DNA of 64,000 nt from Halichondria panicea. Lineage: Eukaryota; Porifera; Demospongiae; Suberitida; Halichondriidae. The notes under the pieces are model-generated. The model saw nothing but the letters and a program-made list of their open reading frames with translations, was not told the DNA's origin and did not search any database. Shown piece by piece: positions 50,616 through 62,591 of the stretch. The stretch spans positions 2,854,169-2,918,168 of the forward strand of contig NC_087386.1 in NCBI RefSeq assembly GCF_963675165.1. The letters are read 5' to 3'. Each line of letters begins with the position of its first letter. Position 1 is the stretch's first letter. The position numbers and the translations under genes were made by a program.

Positions 50616-50981
50616 CAGTTACTGGATCTACAAACCTACTAAAACTTGCTATTACGTCTAGCTAGCTAGCTAGCCACCAGCAACTGATTTAAAATGTAGC
50701 TAGATTTAGCTGCCACAAGGCTAGAGCTCACGTGACATAGCTGCCACGAGGCTAGAGCTCACGTGACAGCACTAAATCCTTTATAACCAGAGGAGGTTGG
50801 ACACGCGTCATTCAGAGTCATAATATCATGTGACACAACTTCAATTGCTGATTGCTTGCGTATGTACACGTTAATTAAGTACGCAAAGGACGACAGCATG
50901 ACTGGATTTATTCGAGAAACTTCTGAGCTAGTGAAGGTGAACACTATGATATCAGTGTGAACTGGCTGTAAGAATATTCCT

Positions 50982-51535
50982 ATGGATGAATTTATGAGGT
51001 CAAATGTAGAACTAGAGCTGGATAATTTCAACACTTTCGACAACAAAGTGTTTGTTGTTTGGAATTGGAATCTTCTACCACCAGATATACCACCATCAAT
51101 GTCTACAACAAATAGTACAGCTGCTGCTGATGATGTCGATCACCAAGGTATTGATGTCAATGACCAAGAAGGCGTTGTGCAGTGCTGGATCTGCAAAAGA
51201 GGAGCAGTACCAACGCATCTGGCTGAAGTGAATAGATTACACAGCAATGGCATACCCATTGAAGTAAGAGTGCTACACGAGGCATCGAATCGGTACGACT
51301 CACGTGCCATAGCAGTTCAAGTTTTTCTTGACTCAAAATGGAATCGTATAGGATACGTCGTTAGAGAAGTATTGGAGAGTGTCCACTGAGCGATGCTCCA
51401 CTGAGCGATGCACGAAGACATAAACTAGCATTTTTATTGCACTGGCGATCTCCTGGTTGGTATTGTGGAATAAAGATTATAAAAAGAGGAAGATGGGGTG
51501 ACATTGTACACACATTTCAAAGCAAAAAGATGTAA
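50982..51535 (+). pseudogene. HIRAN-like passenger gene, frameshifted
   Basis: Opens with MDEFMRSNVELELDNF. Residues ~75-135 resemble a HIRAN domain (IPIEVRVLHEASNRYDSRAI, then WNRIGYVVREVLESVH), a fold that binds DNA ends or damaged DNA. It stops at 51388. Clear coding similarity continues in the next frame (RRHKLAFLLHWRSPGWYCG, IKRGRWGDIV) to TAA at 51535. A 15-nt tandem duplication (ctgagcgatgctcca) sits at the shift. A short intron at the shift is possible but no splice signals are evident. Confidence 0.6.
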
Positions 51536-52970
51536 AAGACATTAATCACTATATTAATTGTATGTAGTATTGTGTTTTATTATTGTTGCTGTCCATATGA
51601 ATGTTCATTTGATATTTAAGACGGTGTACATTGATTAGGTAAGGGTGGTAGGTTGATGGCGATGTTGTGAAAGGTGGCTCTAACACTTAGACTATATATT
51701 TCTAACAGGAAGAGTTGCTATTCGACAACCATTGCTTAGTGCGAGTTGTTCCCGTCTTGGAGCTCGGAGGGGTTCCTTAGCTTTTACAATGGGTGCATTA
51801 AAGCTCGGCAATTCTTCTTCATAATATTTTGGCTGTATATAGCTATCTGGATTCCCCTGTCAACACTTGTGGCCACAGCTGCTGGTTGATTCATTTGCTG
51901 TATCATTTGCGGACAAAAAAATCAGCATATCAATTTTGTGAACAGGAAAATGATCACAATTTAAAAAACTATTACATCTATCTACAATCAAGCTGTGTAT
52001 GTACCAGTCTCTGCCAACTATCTCCAAACTACCCTAGACTGTCTCAAATTTAGTTCTATCACCCCTGTCCCGAAAAGAAACTGCTATTCACCTCATATAT
52101 CCCTGATTTTCAAGGTTGCTGCTCTTGAGCGGGGTTATTAAGCTCCAATATAAAGCTTAGCAAGCCTTAAAGGCTTCAAACTACTGCTAAATAATAGTAA
52201 ATCCTGAGCAGAATCAGCTTTGAACAACAAGAAAACTTCTAGAAAACTTAGTCTAATAGATTATGAATGACAGTCCAATAAGTGGGCGGGGCTCACTTAC
52301 TAGATCTAGACGCACTATAACTACTAGTGCAGCCACATCCAGAGCTGTGCAGTGATGCTACTGCATGCTGGTCTATCTGGGACACCACAATACTCACATC
52401 TTCCATGTAGGAAAACTTGTATTCATTGTTGTTTTTGCACTGAAAATCAGATTCACGCTATTAATTGTTGTCTCAGAGTCTGCATGGGCTTAAATTATTG
52501 TGAATCCCCAAAATGTGCCTCCTTCAATGGCAGCAGGGCTGTAACGGGCCCATGTTTTTTTCCCTAAATCGGGAAGTTGGCACCTATGCATTCTTTTACA
52601 CATTAATTGATTACTAACTTTCATACTTTAGAAGTCCAAAGGCTGCTTGTAGTATCCACATCTTAGTGAGAGTTTTATTAGCCCTAGGGCTTGAGGGCTT
52701 CTAAGTCATGTAGAAACTAAACAGTGTCTAAGAATTTTATATCATAGTGTCTCAGATGGATTTGCTCCTAGCCATGAATTGTTATCTAATCTTTGCTACA
52801 TGATTGTAAGTGTTTTCTATAAGTGAAGTACATGATTGTCTAGTACACAATTTTCTAAGTTGGATAGAACACTTCCTCTAACCAATCAAATTGCACTATT
52901 TATGGCTATAAGAACATGCTCTAACATTACATAGATAGTTTGTCTTCTAAACCTATATAGATCTGCAACA
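51536..52970 (+). other. Spacer within the KDZ element
   Basis: No supported exon between the HIRAN-like gene and the transposase start. A Cys-rich open frame at 52352-52567 is not flanked by convincing splice sites. Confidence 0.5.
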
Positions 52971-55721
52971 ATGTCCCTACTTCCATCTATAGGTGAAATA
53001 TCTCAACAGCACAAACGTCTAAAATTACAGACCTCTTCCCTTCTCTCTTCTTACGAATCACTGGCTTCGATCGACCTCAACACATGGAGCACACTCGATA
53101 AGTTGAGCAGAGAAGTGAAAGAATCTTGGTTGGTAGCTAGGTTTGGGTTTGTACTTGTGAATGAGGTGTGCCTTTTACTGCGTTCGATCTCTGGCAATGT
53201 TACTGATTCCGAAAAAAAAAAAATCTTGTGTAACTGTGACCTCTCTCTACCTGGTGTCCAACAGGAAAGTATAGAAATGGTGGCTGAATTTGTCGATAAC
53301 CACTGCCCACACCTTGTACGATCTACTCCGAATAACTACCCTCCATTGTTGACTCCACCCACAAACACCTGTTTTGACTGTGACCGACCATTGGTGTCTA
53401 ATCATTCTTGCCATGTGAGTTTTTTATTGGCTAAACTATTATTTTTATCCTAAACAATATTTTCAGATAAAGTGTTACTCTCTGAATGGTTTTGTTAGAG
53501 GAAGAAAGTGTACGCTAAGGTGTAAAGTTTGCAACATAACTTATAACTATGCTCACTTTGGAAACAAGTCTGAGAATGGATTCCGTATGTACCCCCAAAC
53601 TCAATAAAGTGTCTGACACCATTTATTTTTCGTTGGAGTGGCAGTGTAGCCTTGCGTAAGTGAACAATGTTTAGTACTTATAGCAAAACTGTTTCATGAA
53701 TAAATAATGTCCATCTCAACATAATTATTTTTCCTGTAGTAATCACTCTTGGGTTTCCTTTCAAGGGTTTGCTGAAAGTTACAATACTGCTTTAGAGATA
53801 CCACCAGATGAAGGTATAAATAGAGAAGCAAATAATTTATGTCTAGATAAGTAATGGTGTTCAAGTACAGAGCTTAGTCCCTGTATTGTTGGGGAAGCCT
53901 TCTATAATGGAGAAGTGGAGAATGAGTTGAGACGAGTCAATAAGATCGACTATCGTTTCCATAAAGACAGTGAGAGAGAGGAGTGTATGGAAAGGATTGA
54001 AGAAGTAAGGCGGCAATCTCTATATACCACCACAAAGAAGACACGTGTACTGCTGAATGCAAGAAAAGAGGTAATTTTAGTGCATGCATGACTGTATAAT
54101 TAGTATTGAACCCAATAGGTTGTGGTCAACTGTGGGTTACAGATGGAATTTGGAAGACTGTTTTCCCACACTGCATGTTCAAAGTTGAGGTGATGGATGG
54201 CAACTTATTCATTTCCACAAACATTATAGTTACATTGTAATTTGTAATTTCAAAACCTTTGCAGCAAATCAGTGATGGAATTCCAGCTCTCAATTTACCT
54301 GATGTGTGTACAAACTCCCCAATTCACAATAAGGCGTTTTGCGAGGAACACTGTCTTTTGCTACAGAATGAAGCTCCTGATGTGCCTATTGATCTGAGAC
54401 AGTTTCTCAAATATTGTGGTGCTCAAGCAGTTGGTAATTTAAGATACAGTGGTACAATTATTTACTTACACGATTTAATTAGAAAATGAAGAGGAGTGTG
54501 AGGGTGACACTGATACTGTTGATGCAGTTGTGAACTCTATTAAAGTCAATACAAACCAATTTGGAACATCTGCTACCACCTCACAAGGTATATAATTATG
54601 TAGAATTCTCTATTACTTTTATTGAACTTTATCCTATAGGTACTGCAGCTTTAATTGAGAAGCATCCTAAACTAGTACGAAGTACTGTGTATGATGACCC
54701 TAATGAACGAGTTTGCAGGAAAGATACGGGTAAATCCAAACGGTTGAGGAAGTGGTCTAGAGGGCACCAATTTGTCATCAGAGGGGGTGGTCATATTGAC
54801 ACTTGGCAACCATTGTACAGGTACACGCCATGCATTCACATGACCCTTTTCCTGTATACATTTTAGCATAATAGCTATACATTATACTGAACTGTAATAT
54901 AGCTAGTGCCTATAATTATAAGTACTAACCCTCAACTGTTGACATGAATAGAAACTATGCATGTATAAAACAAATGCACTCTATATATAATTTATATACC
55001 TATATAGGTCTGAATCGCCATCACAAGTGTTCTTAATTTTGATTCAATGGCTGCTGTCTCTAGCTAAGTCTCGTGGTGGTATTGGGAAGCCTATCTCATT
55101 GGCCTATGACAACATGTGCAATTTAGCAAAGCTGAAGGCTGCTCGTGCTCCTCTACCATTTACTCCGCCATTGGACCGTTTGTGGCTTGATGTTAACAAA
55201 ATCATCGATGTGTTTCATTTTCAAAACCATGTGTCTCCAGATTGTAAATTAAAGTTTTCTCCTGCTGAACTGAAGAGCGAGAATCCTGACTTCAATACAC
55301 AGGCTGGGGAGCAGACATTTGTTTGGGTACATCGGTTTAGTCATATTCTGTGCTCAATGAACAAGGTTCACCACCTTTTTTATCTCCACCGAATGGTATT
55401 AAGCCGAAACGAGTATACCAGCAAGTGCTATGCTAGAGGAAAAAAGCCAATTCTCCCAAAAGGAACTGCAAAGTAACTGTTTTAGAAGTAAATTGTTTTG
55501 CAGTGCTTATACATGTGAATGTGTTGAGATATACATGCAGTCACCTAATTAGCAATTACTATCACTTTACTTTATATGATACCGATATCCGACTAGAAAA
55601 ACATTTGCAATGTGAAAAATTGCTAGGATTGGCCAGGGGAACCACAAAAAAGCGTGGAAACAAGAAATCCGACGAGAGCATAACTCCAATCCGTTACAAC
55701 GTCAATCACATGTACTGGTAG
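52971..55721 (+). CDS. KDZ transposase (two frameshifts)
   Basis: Exons 52971-53414, 53467-53655, 53740-53813, 53871-54070, 54119-54189, 54265-54433, 54483-54587, 54640-54820, 55008-55472, probably 55597-55721. The N-terminal Cys-rich part (CDRPL, RCKVCNITY, FGNKSENGFR) is typical of KDZ-associated proteins. NHSWVSFQGFAESYN, CGQLWVTDGIWKTVFPHC and AYDNMCNLAKLKAA belong to the catalytic part. WLDVNKIIDVFHFQNH and GEQTFVWVHRF...MNKVHHLFYLHR form the second half. Frame is lost in a run of five C near 53589 and by an extra TA near 54033; junction phases fit elsewhere, except between the last two exons. The shifts mean either a dead gene or assembly errors. It would catalyse cut-and-paste movement of this element. 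Confidence 0.85.
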
Positions 55722-56763
55722 TTTTCCATGTTTTCCCTGCCAATATATTATAAATACACAATTTTTATTATACATCCATTTTGGAATGTGCGGGCATATA
55801 ATCATGATGATTTGTGATGAATTGATGTTCCTAATACATGCAGTGTTGAGCACAGGTACACACAGTCCATGCGTAGTAACATGCACGAACCGTACTGGTA
55901 ACCTGCATGGAATGATTTGGTGGATGTTCAATGCGCATTGAGTGTCTAGTGTGGACAGGCCTTTAGTCAGTCGGACAACGAGCGGTGAAACGTCGAAATA
56001 GTGCAATTTTTAAAATGACAATATTCATACATTTAAAACGTTCATGGATTATGAAATGAGAGATACAAAGAGAGAAAAGGCTAAATAAACTATCTGTCCA
56101 TTCAGTTTTGATGTGGCCTTTCCCTGCAGAGATAGAACAGTTTGAACATGAGTCAAAATAATTGAAATATTGCTAAACACGGGCAAACCCACTGCCAATC
56201 CTATGTAAACCTACTGGTTTTACTAATGCTAAGCTATTGGTAATTGTGGTTTCCTATGACTATTCAGAACACCCGAACATTTCTGCTGAGGGCTCTGCAT
56301 GTAATTTATATATAATTATATATACCCACAAATACGATTAGTTTAATTATATAAAATTATGTCATATTTTATATACATGGATGCAGTGCTATGTCATTAT
56401 CCTCTCACACCTGTCCGTCTCCATCGACTAGGAGTTACACCACCAATTAAGACAGAGGCAATTAGGTATGGTGTATATATACATTATAGCTAATTTTTGC
56501 TGTTTTTGTGGGCCCCGTAGACTGGCCGTAGTATAGTTTGCCGCCTTGACTATCTGCTATTATAACGTGCAAAACATATATTATTATATTAATGGGGCTG
56601 GAGGTGATTCTGATAAGCATGCCGGAGTTAATTACTCCTGATGATTCAAAGAAATACTGCTTTTATATATAGAGAGCCATTTCATGAACCTATATAATAT
56701 AAAACATTTCGCAGTAATTAATAATTAGCACATGCATGCATGCATGCGCCATTATAGTATACA

Positions 56764-57716
56764 ATGCCCTGCACATACTTTTATCCTGCACTCTCAGTGC
56801 AAAAGAAGCGTCCTGTTTCGGTATCACTGACAAAATTGTATGAAAGAATTGGAGTAAGTCCTGCCAGATTGAGTGGCCATGCACGCAGAAAAGCAACATC
56901 TACTACAGTTGTGGTAAGAAGGAACCTGTTAACAGAATTGGCCAAAGTGAAGTTGGGCGTTAAAAAAGGTAGCTATAAATATATAATAATAGTGCATGCA
57001 TGATGCACTTAAAAACATTGTGCAAATTGTATATCTATTCAGACAACAGTAAATGTCTCGCTGAATTCAAAGCAACTGGCAAGCAAAGTAAGATGCATGT
57101 CAAGTGCCTGCATGTATTGTGCATGTATTATACTATGTTTTTTATATAAGCTTTGAAGTTATCATAATTATACTCACATGCAGACAAATCAAATTATGCT
57201 GCCAAGAACAGAAGCAAAACCAAAATTGCTAGTAAACCACGATCGCCTGCAAATACCAGAAGCAAAAGAAAACCTGCTAGTCAACCACAATCTGCCAAGA
57301 TATTGTCTACCAATGGTGCCAAAAGAAAAAAGAACTGTGCTAATAAACCACAAGGCAAATCTGCTGTACAAGTTGCAATTGTAGGAGGTAATTAGATAAT
57401 TATTATGTGCTGACAAACAATAATTATATATAGTGCATGCATGGCATGTAGTGATATAATGTAATTATATTGACTCGGGCAATGCATATAAGTGTACGAT
57501 AAATGCAAGTGGCACTTATTTCCATGTATATGTTTTGATTGTGCAGAAGACAAGGAGCAATGCCCTAAGTATGTATGCGTATACAAGAGAGTGCCTCGTG
57601 CTTCAACCATGATTGCTTGTCACACATGTGACCAATGGTTCCACATCAAGTGCGTATCGTTATCACAAAAAAAAGCTGGGAAGATAGCACAGTGGCATTG
57701 CAGCAAATGCATGTAG
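56764..57716 (+). CDS. Basic PHD-finger protein of the KDZ element (207 aa)
   Basis: Exons 56764-56968, 57043-57087, 57184-57387, 57547-57716 sum to 624 nt with all introns in phase 1. The N-terminal ~90 residues are basic (LYERIGVSPARLSG). A Lys/Arg/Ser/Pro linker follows, with repeats such as SKPRSPANTRSKRKPASQP, likely DNA-binding. A C-terminal PHD finger (aa ~155-207) reads CPKYVC, CHTCDQWFHIKC, WHCSKC, ending at TAG. PHD fingers usually read histone H3 tails, so this protein may guide the transposon to particular chromatin (inference). Unlike its neighbours it has no frameshift. A possible upstream exon at 56387-56465 (RLHRLGVTPPIKTEAI) could extend the N terminus. Confidence 0.75.
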
Positions 57717-58059
57717 CTAACACTTAATTTTGCCTGCATGAACTCAATCTATAATAACAGTTATTGTATCTATTATTTAGGTATATAATATAGTGTTTTG
57801 TGTGCTAGTAACACGTTGTTTTATGTATTATGTATATACAATCGAAATGAATGATATCTTGATACCATTGTGATAATAAGTTTTATGGGGGAAGGGTGGT
57901 TTTTATGTAGTTACATGCATGCATGGCTATAATTATGGGGGGAAGGGGTTGTCTATATAATTATAATACCAGTGCATGTTATCATGAACATAATTATACA
58001 TATTATGCATGGCCGAGGGCCCTGTGAGGTGCATGCATCATGGGGTTGCCAATAAAAGT

Positions 58060-59175
58060 CTGTCAATAAATTATTGTGAACGCTTATAGTATATATATAG
58101 TATAAACTAAATTTGTGATCATTCTGTCAATTGTGAACGCTTATCAAACGTATATACTATATTATATATAGTATAAACTAAAATTTAATTTGTGATCATT
58201 CTGTCAATTGTGAACGCTTATATGAAACGTATATAATATTATACTATATATATAATAGTATAAATTATAATTCGATATATATAGTATAAACTAAATTTGT
58301 GAACATTCTGTCAATTGTGAACGCTTATATCAAACATATAATTATATAACTATATATAGTATAAACTAAATTTGTGTGATCATTCTTTCAATTGTGAACG
58401 CTTATATCAAAAGTATATATAGTATAAACTATAATTATATATATATAGTATAAACTAAATTTGTGATCATTCTGTCAATTGTGAACGGTTATATCAAACG
58501 CATATATATAGTATATATATAGTATAAACTAAATTTGTGTGATCATTCTGTCAATTGTGAACGCTTATATCAAACGTATATATAGTATATATATAGTATA
58601 AACTAAATTTGTGTGATCATTCTGTCAATTGTGAACGCTTATATCAAACGTATATATATAGTATATATATAGTATAAACTAAATTTGTGTGATCATTCTG
58701 TCAATTGTGAACGCTTATATCAAACGTATATATATAGTATATATATAGTATAAACTAAATTTGTGTGATCATTCTGTCAATTGTGAACGCTTATATCAAA
58801 CGTATATATATAGTATATATATAGTATAAACTAAATTTGTGTGATCATTCTGTCAATTGTGAACGCTTATATCAAACGTATATATATATAGTATATATAT
58901 AGTATAAACTAAATGTGTGAACATTCTGTCAATTGTGAACGCTTATATCAAACGTATATATATATAGTATATATATAGTATAAACTAAATTTGTGTGATC
59001 ATTCTGTCAATTGTGAACGCTTATATCAAACGTATATATAGTATATATATAGTATAAACTAAATTTGTGCGATCATTCTGTCAATTGTGAACGCTTATAT
59101 CAAACGTATACCTTACATGATTCCGCAAATAGAAACTAATTAATTTTGTGAACATTCTGTCAATTGTGAACGCAT
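58060..59175. repeat. Tandem array, ~15 units of 55-100 bp, near the KDZ right end
   Basis: The core tctgtcaattgtgaacgctt is found about 15 times, from 58073 to 59161, spaced by AT-rich linkers of variable TATATAGTATA length and followed by ataaactaaattt. Sub-terminal repeats are often transposase-binding sites. Unit spacing is not constant and no cas-like genes exist, so this is not a CRISPR array. Confidence 0.9.
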
Positions 59176-59825
59176 AATAATAAAGGAAAAATGTTGAATT
59201 TTCTACATAATATTACTTTCATGCAATAGAGATCTATATATGCATGTATTTATCATACATATAATGACATAATGATATAAATACGCTATAGATATACACT
59301 ATACATGTCTATCAGTTTGCATAATACCACTATATATATAGGCTATAGAGAATTGGAGACAACTCAAGTTCAGGTAGATTCTTCACCAGTCCTGATAGCA
59401 GTAGATCTATATCATGATTGTGATAGTGTGATAGTATCACAATTTATGCCCCACCAAAAAACCGTCCACAAATCAAACAGTGTATCGGTTGATTTGCACC
59501 TTGGTCAATAGCAAGCTTTTGCTCTGTCTGAACACTGCTGAGCCTGAGAGGCTAATGTTTGAAGAGGAATTCTTTTCTTTTGAGGCCTTGTAGGTGTTAG
59601 CAAAGTAGGACTGGAAACATGCCATGGTCTTTTTCCATTGCCCTCCATCTTCTTCCCACACGCCCGCAATCTATTTTACAGGCAAACAAAATTACTGCTG
59701 ACTTGGCAGAAAGAAAGTGCTGACATGACTAAAAAAGGATCTGCTAGGATCCCTTTATAATTATATTCATCATTTATCACATGATTTATTATTACAAAGT
59801 ATGACGCGCGTCCAACCTCCTCTGC

Positions 59826-59986
59826 TTTAGAACACACCTAGCCAAGTCACGTGTTTTAATCTGGTGCACTCGGATGGCCTCTCGGTTACGTAATGCTCTC
59901 GGCTACGCCTCGAGCACCACGTTAACCTCGAGGCCATCCTCGGCACGCAGATTAAAACACTTAATCTTGGCTAGGTGTGTTCTAAA
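59826..59986. mobile_element. 161-bp palindromic element abutting the KDZ transposon
   Basis: Arms TTTAGAACACACCTAGCCAAG / rc at the tips, TGTTTTAATCTG and GATGGCCTC further in. The KDZ target duplication (ctttagaac) is made from its left tip, so the transposon inserted at the edge of this palindrome. Confidence 0.75.
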
Positions 59987-60259
59987 TAATACTTAGCACA
60001 ACAAATGTGGCTTAAGTTAATTTTTAATATTTATTGGGCTACTTGAATAACGAAACAAATGGAGCGTCATACGTCATTTTGTTATATCCCATCGTGCAAA
60101 TCGTACTCTTGCATGCACGTATATCACGGCGTAATTAACAATTCCTTAGATCACGTAGTTTTGATAGGTTTGGCTTGCCATAGGTCCTGACATGCGTGCA
60201 CGAATCAATACAAGTTCAGTACATTGATGTCATTGCGGTCATGTGATCCAGGCCAAATA

Positions 60260-60477
60260 CCGTATAAAGGGTATATTTCGAGGGTATAAATGTTTGTGGT
60301 TTTCGCGGATTAGGCATGAACCGCGAACATTTATAACTGCGAATTTAATATTCCATGCATGCATGCTGCAAAAAAGGCGCTATTCCACAAAAATTAAATC
60401 CGCGAAAACCTTTCTAAAGGCACATCCGCAAATCACTACAAGTGGTAGTGTACCCTCGAAATATACCCGCTATACGG
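60260..60477. mobile_element. MITE of the CCGTATAGCG family, copy 5
   Basis: Ends CCGTATAAAGGGTATATTTC and GAAATATACCCGCTATACGG, TA on both sides. A 24-bp block with aaatcactacaagtggtagt near its right end is repeated inverted just outside (60477-60500). Confidence 0.8.
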
Positions 60478-60780
60478 TACACTACCACTTGTAGTGATTT
60501 GTGCATGCATACATATGTAAATGACTGATTTGATTTCAGATTAAACACTTCAGGGAAAAATTGTGCTATAACCATACCGGTATAATATGCTCGTGCAAGT
60601 ATATTATTATAAGGAGCTATACCTCGATCTACATAATAAAAAAGTGTTGTTTTTTTTAAATAAGAAAGCATGATGACCAAAATAAATAAGTATAGTTTAA
60701 TTTGTCCATTTAATAGTAGCTACTAACTTGTCCCAACTGGATCTATAGAAGAAACAAAATACGTAAATATTGTTTGCACA

Positions 60781-61533
60781 CTAAATTGTGTACTTACCAG
60801 TTCCAGTAGGGTCTATTTGTTCACCAATGCCGCGATGAAGATCTACCGGGTCGTCATGGATATACACTGGCTTGTCGAGGCGAGAGATCACCTTCATTGA
60901 AGAGTGGCCTGGGATGTTACGTCGAACCTCATCTAGTACTTCATCAATAGATGCGTCGGTGTTCTGGAGTGCATGCTGTAAAATCTCAGTAGTCTCAGAA
61001 GATATATTGTGTATTGTTTTAGAATGGATATAAGCAAGAATGAAGTTTCCTTCGAATGGAACCATCAGGTGTGATAGGTCCAGCGAGGTTTCAGTACCAG
61101 TATAGGCCATGATAAGAAATATCTTAGGGTGCTGAGAGAGATAAGGAATGCAAAGAGGCTCGAGAATAGCCTTGTTGATGTCGATGTCGATAAGACTACT
61201 TTTATCAAGCAAATGGTTTGGGTCATCTCCAGCTACTTGTCCACTAATTGCAAACACTATCGGGTGGTCTGACAACTCTGTGTGGTATGTCACTGCAGTC
61301 ATGATGTCATCTATTTCAGTCTTCCTTACAGAGATACATATGGCTGCATAACCCAGTTCCGAAAATGTGTCAGTAAGTATTTTGGTATTGGTATCTATTT
61401 TAATCCAGAGGTGATACTCATCTAGCTCTAGCCTGATCGCAATAGCCAAACCTTTCGGGTTTTGAGTGGACCTAATCACTTCGTCAACCTCACCAACAAC
61501 ATCTCCAAAATCGTTGTAACCCACGGACTTGCC
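60781..61533 (-). pseudogene. Orphan last exon of the death-domain/pseudocaspase family (third copy)
   Basis: One open frame with acceptor at 61533 and either a donor (ACTG|GTAAGTAC at 60798) or a stop at 60781. Encodes the second caspase-like fold: NPKGLAIAIRLE, VFAISGQVAGDD, PKIFLIMAYTGTETSLDLSH. No death-domain or middle exons are found upstream to 64 kb. Similarity to the other units continues through the 3' flank to about 59990. It is either a fragment or the end of a gene whose 5' part is elsewhere; the frame is undamaged. Confidence 0.7.
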
Positions 61534-61751
61534 CTGCAGTATTATTAACAATTATGCATTAAAAATTAACGTCTGGAAAATTGAGGAGAGTTGCAAAACT
61601 TTATACTGAGGGGAATAATTATCAGTATTACAACTGGAAATTTGGCAAGATTTGCAACGTACATGTACATGGTTGGTCATTGGATAAACGAAATCACCAC
61701 AGGTGCTGATACCTCGGTGGATATGCCAAAGCTACATAACTACTAAGTTAT

Positions 61752-61887
61752 AGTTAAACAATGGCCTCGAGTGGTATATTTGATTTACACGCGAGAGTAA
61801 TCCGATAAACCACGAGGCGTAGCCGAGTTGGTTTATGATTACTCAAGCGTGTAAAGCAAATATACCACTCGAGGCCATAGTTTAACT
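61752..61887. mobile_element. 136-bp palindromic element
   Basis: agttaaacaatggcctcgag ... ctcgaggccatagtttaact, continuing as GTGGTATATTTG / rc. Shares the ggcctcgag motif with the palindrome at 59826. Confidence 0.75.
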
Positions 61888-62591
61888 GGACTGTACTACT
61901 ATGTTTAGCTACTTCATGTCATGCTTCTTCAATGAATATGCTTATAACTACTGTTTGACGTCACTGTTGCTATAGCTATATATATGCAATGAATTTGCCT
62001 ATAGCTATCATTATTAATTTTTTAAAAGCGATGGCTGATTCAAGCAAGCGTCTATGATTCAAGCAAGCAATTGTGAAGGCTGTGTTTCTGCATCTTTATA
62101 GAAGACACTTCAAGAAAGTACACTGGTGCTACTTGTCTACAAAGAGTGCAAATGTACCCGAAAATATCATTCCACAAGCCTACTGTACTGGCCCAGTGCA
62201 GTGCATTCTCTTTAGTCTGAGGAATTGTGAAGGAACCAGATAAACACTTGGCAGTCTGGACCCTTCTTACTGCTCCTGGTCCCATGCAGCAATGTAATAA
62301 GCAGGTTGTGACAACCAAATTAATGTTGAAAGTTGAAAAAACAACACAAACAAACCAGTATCGTTCACGGAGTTCTTCCAAATTTGCCTCCCTTTTGTAA
62401 CTATTCATCGCTCGAACTTGGCTCTTTTTATGTTTACTAAAATCATTAGTATTCTGTTTTGTATTGAATTCTCTCTAGCTCTAATATTGATTGAATTGAT
62501 TAGTGTGTCATTGTTTTAATTGTGTCAATTTTGTTGCAAAGGTGGGATACTGTATTCAGTTCTAGCTGTACATGTAGTTTGTGACCACAAG
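61888..62591. other. Non-coding stretch
   Basis: No supported exon. A 118-codon minus ORF at 62052-62408 has no recognisable motif or splice context. Confidence 0.5.

Larger units (their letters stand above)
50788..59824. mobile_element. KDZ-family DNA transposon, apparently full length (9.04 kb)
   Basis: Terminal inverted repeats CAGAGGAGGTTGGAC(A/G)CGCGTCAT match at 23 of 24 positions. ctttataac at 50779-50787 and ctttagaac at 59825-59833 form a 9-bp target duplication with one mismatch; KDZ elements are known to make about 8-bp duplications. Contents: HIRAN-like gene, KDZ transposase, PHD/basic protein and a repeat array, all on the plus strand. The mismatch and the frameshifts suggest it is no longer young. 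Confidence 0.85.

Noticed and set aside
52352..52567. Cys-rich open frame upstream of the KDZ transposase
   Set aside because: No start or splice context, and the Cys pattern matches no zinc-binding domain I know.
58060..59175. Regularly repeated units suggesting a CRISPR array
   Set aside because: Linkers are AT-rich versions of the same sequence, not unique spacers, spacing varies, the genome is eukaryotic and the array lies inside a transposon.
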